Below are positions 9,701-18,997 of a stretch of DNA of 64,000 bases, piece by piece; positions within the stretch are counted from its first letter, which is position 1; every line of letters starts with the position of its first letter. A program made the position numbers and the translations under genes. The DNA is from CADEED01 sp035502995 (GTDB taxonomy: Bacteria > Pseudomonadota > Gammaproteobacteria > Steroidobacterales > Steroidobacteraceae), in NCBI GenBank assembly GCA_035502995.1, contig DATJTW010000076.1, positions 1 to 64,000 on the forward strand. The letters are read 5' to 3'. Below the pieces are notes generated by a model that did no database searches, was not told the DNA's origin, and saw nothing but the letters and a program-made list of their open reading frames with translations.

Positions 9701-12700
9701 CCGCCTGCACCTCGAAGAAGGTTCGCTGGTCACCGGCGCGCCGCGCTCCACGTTCACGTTCGCCTCGGCCGGCGGCATGTTGCTCGAGGGTCAGGTGTAT
9801 TCGGCCGGCGGCACGATCACCGCGCAGACCACGACGCCGGCCGATCGCTACGACCGCGGCTATCTACCCGACCTCGCGATCGACGTCGCTTCGACCGCGC
9901 GGCTGGACGTGTCCGGCAGCGTGGTGCTCAAGCCTTCCGACTCCGGACTGCGCCAGGGCGACGTGATCGGCGGCGGTGCGATCAACCTGCTGGCCGATCG
10001 TGGCTCGGTGTTGCTGCGGTCGGGCTCGGTGCTCGACGTGTCGGGCACCGCGGGCACGCTGGATCTCGCGACGAGCCGCGGCTTCGCGGCGCAGACCATC
10101 GCCAGCGCCGGCGGTTCCGTTGCCGTGCGCGCGCCCGAGTCGATCCTGCTGGGCGGCGAGATGCACGCAGCGGCCGGCAGCGGCGGCGCGTTGCGGCCGG
10201 CCGGCGGTTCGCTCGACCTCCAGCTGACGCGGCAGCGCGACTTCGCGTTCGGCCCTGTGGACCTGCGCGAGACCTATCCCGATACCCCCCGCAACATTCG
10301 CGTGATCCCGGATGCGTTCGCCGGCGTGCCGGCCAACGGCGTCGCCGTGCTGCAGGCGCCGGACGTGAGCCGTTCCGGTTTCGATGCGTTGCACGTCTAC
10401 ACGGATCGCCTGAGCTTCGATCCGGGCGTCTCGCTGGATCTCGCGCGCGAGATCCGTCTCGAGTCGCCGGTCATCGACGTCGCGCCCGGCGCGCCGACCG
10501 TCCTCAACGCGGCGTACGTCTCGCTCGGTGCGGCGCGCGATGCGACGCCGTCCGCGGTCGCTGGCGGCGGCCGCCTGAACGTCACCGCCGACCTCATCGA
10601 CGTCGTCGGCACGCTGAACCTCGAGCGCAGCGCCGCGACGCGGCTCGACAGCCGCGGCGATATCCGCCTGCGCGGCTTCGCCGTGTCGGGGCAGAGCAAC
10701 GGCACGCTGACGACCGCGGGCGATCTCACGCTGGCCGCGCAGCGCGTCTACCCGACGACGCTGACCTCGTTCACGATCGATGCCGGCGACTCGCGCGTGA
10801 CGCTGGCCCGCACCGGCACGAACGACGCCACGCCGCTGTCGGCCGGCGGCCGCGTGACGATCCGCGGCGGCGACATCGTGCAGAACGGCGCGTTGTTCGC
10901 GCCGTTCGGCGGCATCGAGCTGCAGGGTACCGACAGCGTCAGCCTCGGCGCCGGCAGCCTGACCTCGGTGTCGGCCGCGGGCACGGTGCTGCCGTTCGGC
11001 CACATCGAGCTTGGCAAGTGGGTCTACACGCTGGGCGGCACGGCCGTCGAGCAAACCGCGATCCCGGAACGCACCGTCGAGATCAGCGCCGGCGACGTGT
11101 CGATCGAAGGCAACGCGACCATCGATTTGCGCGGCGGCGGCGATCTGTACGCCTACGACTGGCTGCCGGGCACCGGCGGCTCGCGCGATGTGCTCGACGC
11201 CGCGCAGAACAATGGCTACTACGCGATCCTGCCCGCCGTCGGTCCGTACGCGCCGTTCGATCCGCAGGAGTTCGTCGGGTCGGCGCTGAAGCCCGGCGAC
11301 AGCGTCACGTTGTCCGGCGGCGGCGGGCTGCCGGCCGGCACGTACGCGCTGCTGCCGGCGCGTTACGCGTTGCTGCCGGGTGCGTATCTCGTGCGGCGCG
11401 TGAACGGCACCACCGATCTCACCGCCGCGGGCAATACGCGCCTCATCGACGGCAGCACGCTGGTGTCCGGTTATCGCAGCGTCGCGAATGCCGGCGTCGG
11501 CGAATCGCGCACGACCGGGTTCGCGATCCTGCCGGGCACGGCGGCGCGCGATCTCGCGAGCTACAACGACTATCGCGCGTCGACGTTCTTCGACGCCCGC
11601 GCCAAACGGCTCGATCTCCAATCCGTCGCGCGCACGGCGGATGCCGGATACCTCGGCTTGTTCGCGACGCAGAACCTGGCGCTGGGCGGCAACGTGCGCG
11701 CCGGTGCGGCGACCGGCGGGCAGGGCGCGCGCGTCGACATCGCGGCGCAGGCGCTGGAGCTCGGCACCGGCGCCGCACGCCAGGCCGGCGCGGTGCGCAT
11801 CGATGCAAACACCGTCGGCGCGTGGAACGCGGCCAGCGTGCTGTTCGGCGGCCGCCGCTCGGCGGACGGCAAGAGCATCGAAGCATTGAGCGACTCGTTG
11901 CTGATCGACACCGGTTCGGCGATCGACGCCGCGGAACTGATCATGGTCGCGAACCGCTCGATCGACGTCGCGACCGGCGCGTCGCTGACGAGCTCCGCGG
12001 CGCCGGGTTCGGCCCTCGCGCTCGAACCGCGCGAGATCGAGCTGACGTCGGCCTCCGGCGATTCGCCGGCCCTGCTCGCGGTCTCCAACAACGGCGTGTT
12101 GCGTTCGACGGCGACGGGCTCGGGCGTCGCGGCGCGCATCGACCTCGCCGCCGGTTCGCGGCTCGCCGCGCGCGGCAGCGTGACGATCGACGCGCCGGCG
12201 GGCGCCACGCTCGACGGCACGCTGTCGGTCGCCGGCGCGGACGTGTTGCTGCGGTCGCGGAACCTCGTGTTCGGCGCGACGCCGGCCGACGAGGTGCCGC
12301 TCGAAGGTATCCAGGTCGGCGATGCGCTGCTGCGCCAGATCAGCGGTGCCGGCGCACTGCGGTTCGTCAGCGACGGCATCATCGATTTCCAGGAGGCGCT
12401 GGCGCTGGGAGATGCCGAACACCCGCTCGGCAATCTCGAGCTGGCGGCGACCGAGATCCGCGCGCACGACCGCGAGACGGTCGTCGACGGCGAAACGCGC
12501 ATCACCGGTTCGGCGATCTCCCTGTTCGCGCGCGACTTCGTGCTGCGCGGCGGCGCGTCGCAGACGGTGGCCGGCGCCGGCGGCAAGAGCACGTTCTCGG
12601 TGAGCGCGGACAACGTCGCGTTCGACGGCGGATTCCTCGACTTCAACGGCTTCGGCGCCATCTCGCTGGCGGCGCGCGGCGACCTGGCGGCGAAGGACAC

Positions 12701-15700
12701 GACCGTCGTACGCGCGCCCGGCAACGTGACGCTGGCCGCGAATCGCCTGATCGGCGAGACGGCCGCGTCGCTGCGCGTCGACGCCGGCAACGACATGACC
12801 CTCGGCCGCGCGGCGAAGCCGATCGCGAACGCGACGCTGCCGGGGCTCGGCGCGTCGTTCGCCTTCGGCGCGCGCGATCTCGCGTACGACGGCAGCGCCT
12901 GGCTGCCGTCGGGCCTCGTGTCGCTCGCGGCGACGCGCAACCTGTCGCTCGGCGAGGGCGCGCGCATCGACGTCGCGGGCCGCGACGTCGGGATCGCGAC
13001 GCATCCGGTCGGCACGCCGGGCGGCACGATCCGTCTGTCGGCCGGCGGCACGGTCTCTTCCGCCGCGACCTCGATGCTCGCGGCCGCCGGCGCGCTCGAC
13101 GCGGCGGATGGCACGCTGGACGTCCGCGGCGCGGGCGCGGTGTCGCTCGGCGGCGCGATGTCCGGCGGCACGTTCCGGCTCGACGCCGGAACGCTCGCGG
13201 ATCTCGACGGCCTGGCGACGCGTCTCGGCGCGGGCGGCTTCGGCGACCGGCGCGACGTGCGCGTGCGCAGCGGCAACCTGCTGGTCGGTAAAGGATCGAG
13301 CTGGGCTGCGCGGCACGTGAGCCTGGCGGCCGACACGGGCCGCGTCGACGTGTCCGGTTCCATCGCCGCGACGTCCGGCAACGAACGCGCGACGATCGAT
13401 CTCTCCGGCGGCGCCGGCGTGACGCTGAATGCCGGCGCCTCGCTGAGCGCGCGCGGCGACGACGGCCTCGGCCGCGGCGGCTCGGTCACGATTGCCGCGA
13501 GCGGCGGCCGCGTCGACCTGGCGCCGGACTCCGTCATCGACGTGACCGGCGCGAAGGAGCCGGGTTCGGTCAGCGTGCGCGCGCGCGCGTTCGAGGACAC
13601 GAACGAAGTGGCGATCGACCGGCTCGCGGCGAACGTGTTCGGCGCGGCCGCGCTGACCATCGTGCCGACGCTCGTCATCGACAAGGACGACACGCCGGAC
13701 GTCATCGATGCCGCGGGCCTCGCGGGCTTCGCGGACCGGCTGCGCAACTGGCTGGCCGCGTCGGACGCCGGTGTGCGTGCGCGGCTCGTCACGCCCGACG
13801 GCATCGCGCTGCGCGTCTCGCCGGGCCTCGAGTTCCAGTCGGAACGCGACCTCGCGATCTCGGCGATGGATTTCTCGAGCTGGCGTTTCAACGGCGAGCC
13901 CGCGGAGATCACGTTCCGCACGACGGGTTCGATCCAGATCGCGAACGCGGGCACGAATGCGTTCTTCGGGGATGGCTTCACGACGGTCGGCGTCGGCACG
14001 ACGGCGCGCAACGACCTGCGTGCCGATCGCTCGACGACGTTGCGGCTGATCGCGGGCGCCGATCTGTCCGCCGCGAACACCGAGACCACGGCGCGCGATT
14101 CCGCGTCCGACCTCACGCTGAACAACGTCTCCGTGCGCAGCGGCACCGGCGACATCACGCTGGCCGCGGCGCGCGACGTGGTGTTCAACGGCAATTCGTC
14201 GGTGTACACGGCCGGCAACGCGGGCGCACCGTCGATCAACATCCCGCGCGGCCCGATCGCGGTGTACGCGACCGGCGGCGGCAATGTCACCGTGCGCGCG
14301 GGCCGCGACGTGCTCGGCTCGCAGGTGATCCAGGCCGTCGGCGACTGGCAGCCGCGCCAGGGCCGCGGCACGACGACGTCGCCGGTGCGCTGGGGCGCGG
14401 ACATCCGCGCGTTCCGCTGGAACGCGGGCACGCTCGGCGGCGGCGACCTGACGATGAGCGCGGGCCGCGACCTGCGCGATCTCACCGCCGCGACGGCCGA
14501 TGCCGGCTATCAACGTGCCGACGGCACGCTGTCGCACTTCGACGGCGGCGTGATGACGCTCGACGCCGGCGGCGACATCTCGAGCCCGTTCCTGCACGTT
14601 ACGGCCGGCGACAACCGCGTGACCGCCGGCGGCGGCCTGACGACGTCGCGCATCGCGAACGACGGCTCCGCGCTCGGCGCGTTGTTCTCGATGCAGGACG
14701 CGCGGCTGTCGATCGTCGCGCGCGACTCGATCGCGCTCGAGACGATCTTCAACCCGACCATGCTGACGCAGCCGGCGACGCTGGCCGCGAACCGCGTGTT
14801 CTTCTTCACGTACGGCGAGAATGCCGGCTTCAGCGCGACCAGCCTGACCGGCGACATCTCGACGTCGTTCGAGAAACTGCGCCTCGGCTCGTACCTGGGC
14901 GGATCGGTCGGCGATTCGAACGAGGCGTATCAATTGTTGCCGCCGAGCCTCGCGCTGCGTTCGTTGAGCGGCGACCTCCTGCTGGCGGCGGCGCCGTACC
15001 TGTTCCCGTCGTCACGGTCGAGCCTCGAGTTGTTCGCCGCGCGCGACGTGCGCATGAACGACGCGTTGCGCATGTCGGATGCGACGGCGCTGTCGCTGCC
15101 CGGCGCACTGGCCACCGCGACGAACGGCAACATCGATGCGCTGACGGGCGCGACGACGCTCGCGCTGCGGCACCTGAACGACGACACGCCGAACCGCATC
15201 ACCGCGGGCCGCGACGTGGTCGGCGGCCGTTACTGGCTGTCGAAGTTCACCGAGCTGACCGCCGGTCGCGATGTGGTCGACGTGACGATGCGCGCGCAGA
15301 ACCTGCGCGCCGGCGACGCGACGCGCGTCATCGCCGGCCGCGACGTGCGGCTCGCGGAGGAGACCGCGACGCTCGAAGTCGGCGGCCCCGGGCGCTTCGA
15401 CATCCTCGCCGGGCGCGACATCGATCTCGGCTTCTCGCAGGGCATCGCGACGACCGGTCGCCTCCGCAACCAGGCGCTGCCGGCGCGCGGCGCCGATGTC
15501 ACGGCCATCGCCGGCTTCCGTCAGCCGATGGATGCGCCGACGTTCATCGAGAAGATCATCGAGCCCACGTCGGCGTACGTGGAACTGCTCGTGGAGTACG
15601 TGCGCGAGGTGTCCGGTGATGCCTCGATGGACCGCGACACCGCGCTCGCGCAGTTCAAATTGTTCGACGCGGCGCTGCAGCGGCCGCTGCTCGTGCAGGT

Positions 15701-16634
15701 GTTCTTCCGCGAGCTCGATCTCTCGGGCAACGAGTTCACCGCCGACAACGCCACGGCCTACCAGCGCGGCTATGCGGCCATCGACGCGCTGTTCCACGGC
15801 AGCCGCGACCCGGACCTCGAGAACGGCACGCCGGGGTTCGTGAATCCGTATTCGGGCAACCTGTCGCTCGCGTTCAGCCGCATCTACACGGTCGGCGGCG
15901 GCGACATCAACCTGCTGGTGCCGGGAGGCATCGTGGACGTCGGCGTCGCCGTGCCGCCGGTCGGGGCGCCGGCGCGCAAACCGTCGGACCTCGGCATCGT
16001 CGCGCAGCGCGCGGGTGACGTGCGCATCTTCGCGGAGAACGACGTGTTGGTGAACGCGTCGCGCGTGTTCACGCTGGGCGGTGGCGACATCATCATCTGG
16101 TCGACGCTCGGCGACATCGACGCCGGCCGCGGCAAGAAGTCGGCGATCTCGGCGCCGCCGCCGCAGATCCTCATCGACGGCGCCGGCAACGTGGTCGTCG
16201 ATCTCGCCGGCGCAGTCGCCGGTTCCGGCATCCGCGGCATCCTCACGGATCCCACGCTCGAGCCCGGCAACGTCAACCTGATCGCGCCGTCCGGCATCGT
16301 GAACGCCGGCGACGCGGGCATCGGCTCCGCCGGCAATCTGAACGTCGCGGCCCAACAGGTCGTCGGCCTCGACAACATCCAGGTCGGCGGCGCGTCGACC
16401 GGCGTGCCGGCGGAGACCAGCAACCTCGGCGCGGCGTTGTCCGCGGTCTCGGCGTCGTCGTCCGCGGCGTCGTCGTCGGCGACGAAAGATGCCGGCGGCG
16501 CCGCCGGCCCCGCGCAGAAAGCCTCGCTCGCCGACACCGCGCTCGGGTGGTTAGACGTGTTCCTCGAAGGTTTCGGCGAGGAGGTCTGCAAGCCCGCCGA
16601 TACGGAGTGCCTCGACCGCAACCGGAAGAAGTAA
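6720..16634 (+). CDS. Giant filamentous haemagglutinin-type exoprotein (TpsA)
   Basis: This 3304-residue protein begins with an export signal and a TPS secretion domain (about 40-300) with LNWQSFNVG, IALNRIHQGSPSRIFG and NQNGIVFG. N121-Q-N-G-I125 stands where the family usually has NPNGI. A very long, low-complexity beta-helix region follows, rich in Gly, Ala and Asp with recurring DVSG and AGGTI-like strands. At about 2940-3030 there is a helical insert (FIEKIIEPTSAYVELLVEYV...). The extreme C-terminus has a Cys pair (VCKPADTEC), like the disulfide loop that tethers Haemophilus HMW1 to its transporter. The likely role is a surface filament or adhesin. The exact target is unknown. Confidence 0.92.
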   Translation: MHVVKKLGVAAIAAVVQALSQPRSEAAELPIPCVAGSCGPNVAAFRQSGQATATSAGNTLTVNQTTDRVILNWQSFNVGADGRVVFQQPDSSSIALNRIHQGSPSRIFGAVEANGQIYLVNQNGIVFGSTARVKTAGLVASTLNISDEVFAAGIVAPELAANGRPSLEGTRAIVLDSDGNQVTGPDGQPLEVVLRVDAGAKIQTTAGGRVILASRTVDNAGSIETPDGQTLIAAGEKVYLQASGDPSLRGLLVEVDTSSTAWNRVTSGTATNRATGEISARRGNVTIAGLAVNQEGRISATTSVSANGSIRLLGRDTMVASSSTTDLPRIGATRGGTVTLGATSRTEVLPELADTTTALDDQVQVPSSVELSGRRIDLLGGARITAPGGTVTVQARANPSVVGHDADARIRMNTGAVIDVSGSTASASVERNLVTVELRANELRDSPLQRNGVLRGKPVVVDARVGTPLADVSGALAATPRDIAERTSRGGTVSFGSDGDVGIANDATIDVSGGAIVYRPGIIQTTRLVAANGQVVDIGQADPNQQYVGLVNPTVTRTFDRWGVKETVAGPRTGQYDPGYTEGRSAGTLQISAGGGMVLNGTFLGHATPGLYQRDPSTIPAGGSLILGQRIPDGDSLDFLAPSVTLSNVRPTLSFGPSGAIPASVPVGLSTDFLTTGGFTTAQISSNGVVSLREGAPLTLAPGSTLDFRGSAIAIGSDITDNAGTLRFTADRTALNETSHATPSVGVADGVTLDVRGRWQNDLLDATGTIYRNGGTIDLAARSIPSAAGALSLGDGVRLLASGGASMAANGTITGGTGGAIALRSGGDRARFTIGENVTLEAFGVQGAKGGSFTLEAPVVQIGNGPRWAEAQTFDAAADLDGSLRLGNALFTDHGFASFTVVATGAARPARDADGAEDPGAAANPDVLTVTSGTTIRPRIDTLQIGDGANFQAAAANVAAFAARLQVPEWQAAPASITLRADPRFEPTATTQAGRLHLEEGSLVTGAPRSTFTFASAGGMLLEGQVYSAGGTITAQTTTPADRYDRGYLPDLAIDVASTARLDVSGSVVLKPSDSGLRQGDVIGGGAINLLADRGSVLLRSGSVLDVSGTAGTLDLATSRGFAAQTIASAGGSVAVRAPESILLGGEMHAAAGSGGALRPAGGSLDLQLTRQRDFAFGPVDLRETYPDTPRNIRVIPDAFAGVPANGVAVLQAPDVSRSGFDALHVYTDRLSFDPGVSLDLAREIRLESPVIDVAPGAPTVLNAAYVSLGAARDATPSAVAGGGRLNVTADLIDVVGTLNLERSAATRLDSRGDIRLRGFAVSGQSNGTLTTAGDLTLAAQRVYPTTLTSFTIDAGDSRVTLARTGTNDATPLSAGGRVTIRGGDIVQNGALFAPFGGIELQGTDSVSLGAGSLTSVSAAGTVLPFGHIELGKWVYTLGGTAVEQTAIPERTVEISAGDVSIEGNATIDLRGGGDLYAYDWLPGTGGSRDVLDAAQNNGYYAILPAVGPYAPFDPQEFVGSALKPGDSVTLSGGGGLPAGTYALLPARYALLPGAYLVRRVNGTTDLTAAGNTRLIDGSTLVSGYRSVANAGVGESRTTGFAILPGTAARDLASYNDYRASTFFDARAKRLDLQSVARTADAGYLGLFATQNLALGGNVRAGAATGGQGARVDIAAQALELGTGAARQAGAVRIDANTVGAWNAASVLFGGRRSADGKSIEALSDSLLIDTGSAIDAAELIMVANRSIDVATGASLTSSAAPGSALALEPREIELTSASGDSPALLAVSNNGVLRSTATGSGVAARIDLAAGSRLAARGSVTIDAPAGATLDGTLSVAGADVLLRSRNLVFGATPADEVPLEGIQVGDALLRQISGAGALRFVSDGIIDFQEALALGDAEHPLGNLELAATEIRAHDRETVVDGETRITGSAISLFARDFVLRGGASQTVAGAGGKSTFSVSADNVAFDGGFLDFNGFGAISLAARGDLAAKDTTVVRAPGNVTLAANRLIGETAASLRVDAGNDMTLGRAAKPIANATLPGLGASFAFGARDLAYDGSAWLPSGLVSLAATRNLSLGEGARIDVAGRDVGIATHPVGTPGGTIRLSAGGTVSSAATSMLAAAGALDAADGTLDVRGAGAVSLGGAMSGGTFRLDAGTLADLDGLATRLGAGGFGDRRDVRVRSGNLLVGKGSSWAARHVSLAADTGRVDVSGSIAATSGNERATIDLSGGAGVTLNAGASLSARGDDGLGRGGSVTIAASGGRVDLAPDSVIDVTGAKEPGSVSVRARAFEDTNEVAIDRLAANVFGAAALTIVPTLVIDKDDTPDVIDAAGLAGFADRLRNWLAASDAGVRARLVTPDGIALRVSPGLEFQSERDLAISAMDFSSWRFNGEPAEITFRTTGSIQIANAGTNAFFGDGFTTVGVGTTARNDLRADRSTTLRLIAGADLSAANTETTARDSASDLTLNNVSVRSGTGDITLAAARDVVFNGNSSVYTAGNAGAPSINIPRGPIAVYATGGGNVTVRAGRDVLGSQVIQAVGDWQPRQGRGTTTSPVRWGADIRAFRWNAGTLGGGDLTMSAGRDLRDLTAATADAGYQRADGTLSHFDGGVMTLDAGGDISSPFLHVTAGDNRVTAGGGLTTSRIANDGSALGALFSMQDARLSIVARDSIALETIFNPTMLTQPATLAANRVFFFTYGENAGFSATSLTGDISTSFEKLRLGSYLGGSVGDSNEAYQLLPPSLALRSLSGDLLLAAAPYLFPSSRSSLELFAARDVRMNDALRMSDATALSLPGALATATNGNIDALTGATTLALRHLNDDTPNRITAGRDVVGGRYWLSKFTELTAGRDVVDVTMRAQNLRAGDATRVIAGRDVRLAEETATLEVGGPGRFDILAGRDIDLGFSQGIATTGRLRNQALPARGADVTAIAGFRQPMDAPTFIEKIIEPTSAYVELLVEYVREVSGDASMDRDTALAQFKLFDAALQRPLLVQVFFRELDLSGNEFTADNATAYQRGYAAIDALFHGSRDPDLENGTPGFVNPYSGNLSLAFSRIYTVGGGDINLLVPGGIVDVGVAVPPVGAPARKPSDLGIVAQRAGDVRIFAENDVLVNASRVFTLGGGDIIIWSTLGDIDAGRGKKSAISAPPPQILIDGAGNVVVDLAGAVAGSGIRGILTDPTLEPGNVNLIAPSGIVNAGDAGIGSAGNLNVAAQQVVGLDNIQVGGASTGVPAETSNLGAALSAVSASSSAASSSATKDAGGAAGPAQKASLADTALGWLDVFLEGFGEEVCKPADTECLDRNRKK

Positions 16635-16736
16635 GGCGGCGAGGCAACATAAGTGTCACATCGGGTCGGAATAATCGCCGGGGCTTCGGGCCGCGACGGC
16701 CGGCCGCATACATATATATAAGAGTCACCGCCCGCC

Positions 16737-18578
16737 ATGACCCGTTCCGGACGCCTGATTTCGCGATTTCTGCTGCTGGCCCTGGCCGCTGCCACGGCCC
16801 ACGCCGAGGGCAAGTGGTGGAACGACCAGTGGGCGTTCCGCAAGGAGATCACGCTCGATACGTCGCCGACCGGCGCGGCCATCGCGGGCTCGGCGACCGA
16901 CGTGCCCGTGCTGGTGCGCCTCAGCCTCGGCAACTTCGCCTACTTCGGCGACACGAAGCCGGACGGCTCGGACCTGCGCTTCCTCGCGGCCGACGACAAG
17001 ACGCCGCTGAAGTTCCACGTCGAGCGTTTCGACGCGACGGCGCAGATGGCCTTCGTGTGGGTCACGCTGCCGCGACTGACCGCGGGCGCGAACACCGACA
17101 AGATCTTCCTCTACTACGGCAACAAGGACGCGGCCGGGGCCGCCGACGTCGCCGGCAGCTTCGACAAGAACCAGGCGCTGGTCTATCACTTCGGTGCGGC
17201 GGCGAACACGCCGCAGGATGCGACGGCATACAAGAACGAGCCGCGCGAGTTCACCGCGGAAGTGAACCCCGCTTCGCTGATCGGTTCCGGCGCGACGTTC
17301 GCCGGCGGCCAGGCGATCACGATCCCGGCGAGCCCGACGTTGCGCCTGTTGCCGGCGCAGGGCATCACGCTGTCCGCGTGGGTGCGCGTCGAGGCGGCGC
17401 AGACGCAGGCGTACGTCGCGCAGCTCGCCGAAAACGGCCGCGAGCTCGTGCTCGGCATCGAGGGCCAGCAGGCGTTCGCGCGTTACACCGACGGCGCGCC
17501 GGTGCAGGTCGCGTCGACGAGCGCGTTGTCGACCGGCGAATGGCACCACCTCGCGCTGGTCGCGGGCAACGGTCAGCTCAGGCTGCTGGTCGACGGTGAC
17601 GCCGCCGGCAACGCGGCGGTCACGCTGAACGAGATCGGCGGCGCACTGACGGTCGGCGGCGGCGCCGGCGGCCGCAACTACCTGACGGGCGAGATCGACG
17701 AGCTGGAAGTGTCCAACGTCGCGCGCGCCGACGACTGGCTGAAGGCGGCCGCGCGCAGCCAGGGCGTGATCGCGCCGCTGGTGGTGTACGGCGGCGATGC
17801 CTCGCGCGAGAGCGACGCGAGCGAGTCGTACATCGGCACGACGCTGAAGAGCGTGACGCTCGACGGCTGGATCATCATCGGCATCCTCGCGGTGCTGTTC
17901 TTCCTGTCGCTGTTCATCATGATCGGCAAGCTCGTGTTCCTCGGCCGCGTGGCCAAGGGCAACGCGGCGTTCCTCAAGCAGTTCCGCAAGATGCGCGACG
18001 ACCCGGCGGCGCTCGAGCGCGCGGTCGGTCCGAAAGCCAGGGATGCCGACGAAGACGCCGGCGAAGCGAAGTTGCCGTCGATCTTCGAGAAGGAAGATCC
18101 CGACACCTTCGGCAGCTCGACGTTGTGGCGCCTGTATCACCACGGCATGCGCGAGACGCTGAGCCGCTTCGCCGGCCAGGCCGCGGGCGCGGACCGTGTG
18201 CGCACGCTGTCGGCGCAGTCGATCGAGGCGATCCGCGCGACGCTCGACGCCACGCACACGCGCATGACGCAGCAGCTGTCGGGCCAGATGGTGTGGCTGA
18301 CGATCTCGATCGCCGGCGGACCGTTCCTCGGGCTGCTGGGCACGGTGGTCGGCGTGATGATCACGTTCGCGGCCATCGCGGTCGCGGGCGACGTCAACGT
18401 GAACGCGATCGCGCCGGGCACTGCGGCCGCGCTGGTCGCGACTGTTGCGGGTCTCGGCGTCGCGATCCCGTGCCTGTTCGGCTACAACTACCTGAACACG
18501 CGCATCAAGGAGATCGGCGCGGACAACCACGTGTTCGTCGACGAGTTCGTCACGCGCATCGCCGAGACGTACTCGTAA
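16737..18578 (+). CDS. ExbB/TolQ proton-channel protein fused to DUF2341 and LamG-like domains
   Basis: This 613-residue protein has a signal peptide (about 1-22), a DUF2341 domain (KWWNDQWAFRKEITLD onward, about 24-150), a concanavalin/LamG-like domain (about 175-345, GITLSAWVRVE and GEWHHLALVAG), then the ExbB part. TM1 is at about 376-400; TM2 and TM3 at about 519-545 and 559-580 carry GPFLGLLGTVVGVM and the GTAAAL stretch. In the family, pentameric ExbB with ExbD converts the proton gradient into motion. The N-terminal domains should be periplasmic. An ATATATATAAG stretch lies just upstream and may be promoter-related. exbD follows after 4 bases. Confidence 0.9.
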   Translation: MTRSGRLISRFLLLALAAATAHAEGKWWNDQWAFRKEITLDTSPTGAAIAGSATDVPVLVRLSLGNFAYFGDTKPDGSDLRFLAADDKTPLKFHVERFDATAQMAFVWVTLPRLTAGANTDKIFLYYGNKDAAGAADVAGSFDKNQALVYHFGAAANTPQDATAYKNEPREFTAEVNPASLIGSGATFAGGQAITIPASPTLRLLPAQGITLSAWVRVEAAQTQAYVAQLAENGRELVLGIEGQQAFARYTDGAPVQVASTSALSTGEWHHLALVAGNGQLRLLVDGDAAGNAAVTLNEIGGALTVGGGAGGRNYLTGEIDELEVSNVARADDWLKAAARSQGVIAPLVVYGGDASRESDASESYIGTTLKSVTLDGWIIIGILAVLFFLSLFIMIGKLVFLGRVAKGNAAFLKQFRKMRDDPAALERAVGPKARDADEDAGEAKLPSIFEKEDPDTFGSSTLWRLYHHGMRETLSRFAGQAAGADRVRTLSAQSIEAIRATLDATHTRMTQQLSGQMVWLTISIAGGPFLGLLGTVVGVMITFAAIAVAGDVNVNAIAPGTAAALVATVAGLGVAIPCLFGYNYLNTRIKEIGADNHVFVDEFVTRIAETYS

Positions 18579-18582
18579 TCCC

Positions 18583-18990
18583 ATGGCAGGCGGCGGCGGC
18601 GACAAAGACGTCTACGACGAGATCAACATCACGCCGATGCTCGATCTGGCGTACGTGCTGCTCATCATCTTCATCATCCTGACCACCGCGACGGTGCAGG
18701 GCATCAAGGTGAACCTGCCGAAGGCGAGCGCGCAGCCGTCGCTGGCCGAGAACAAGACGAAGGCGATCAGCATCACCGCCGACGGCACCGTGTATCTCGA
18801 CACCTTCCCGGTGAGCATGGGCGAGCTGGAGAACCTGTTGCGGCAGTACAAGGCGGTGACGCCGGACTTGCCGGTCATCATCAAGGCGGACTCGACGATC
18901 CAGTACCAGAAGGTCGTCGAGGTGCTCGACCTGCTCGGGCGGCTCGAGATCTCGCAGCTCGGTCTCGTCACGCAGCGCATCGTCAAGTGA
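18583..18990 (+). CDS. exbD: ExbD/TolR biopolymer transport protein
   Basis: This 135-residue protein has a short cytoplasmic N-terminus, one membrane helix with the motif NITPMLDLAYVLLIIFI, and a periplasmic domain. Asp21 corresponds to the essential proton-carrying Asp of ExbD/TolR. With the preceding ExbB fusion it should form the proton-driven stator, and a TonB-like gene starts 7 bases later. The gene is close to normal family length. It could be called TolR, but the following TonB-like gene favours ExbD. Confidence 0.93.
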   Translation: MAGGGGDKDVYDEINITPMLDLAYVLLIIFIILTTATVQGIKVNLPKASAQPSLAENKTKAISITADGTVYLDTFPVSMGELENLLRQYKAVTPDLPVIIKADSTIQYQKVVEVLDLLGRLEISQLGLVTQRIVK

Positions 18991-18997
18991 GGTCGCC

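Noticed and set aside
9864..14933. Very long open frames opposite and across the TpsA gene (for example 9864-14933 on the - strand and 6815-13291 on the + strand)
   Set aside because: They are Arg-rich, have no domain, and reflect the lack of stop codons in shifted frames of very GC-rich DNA. The TpsA frame has clear TPS motifs.
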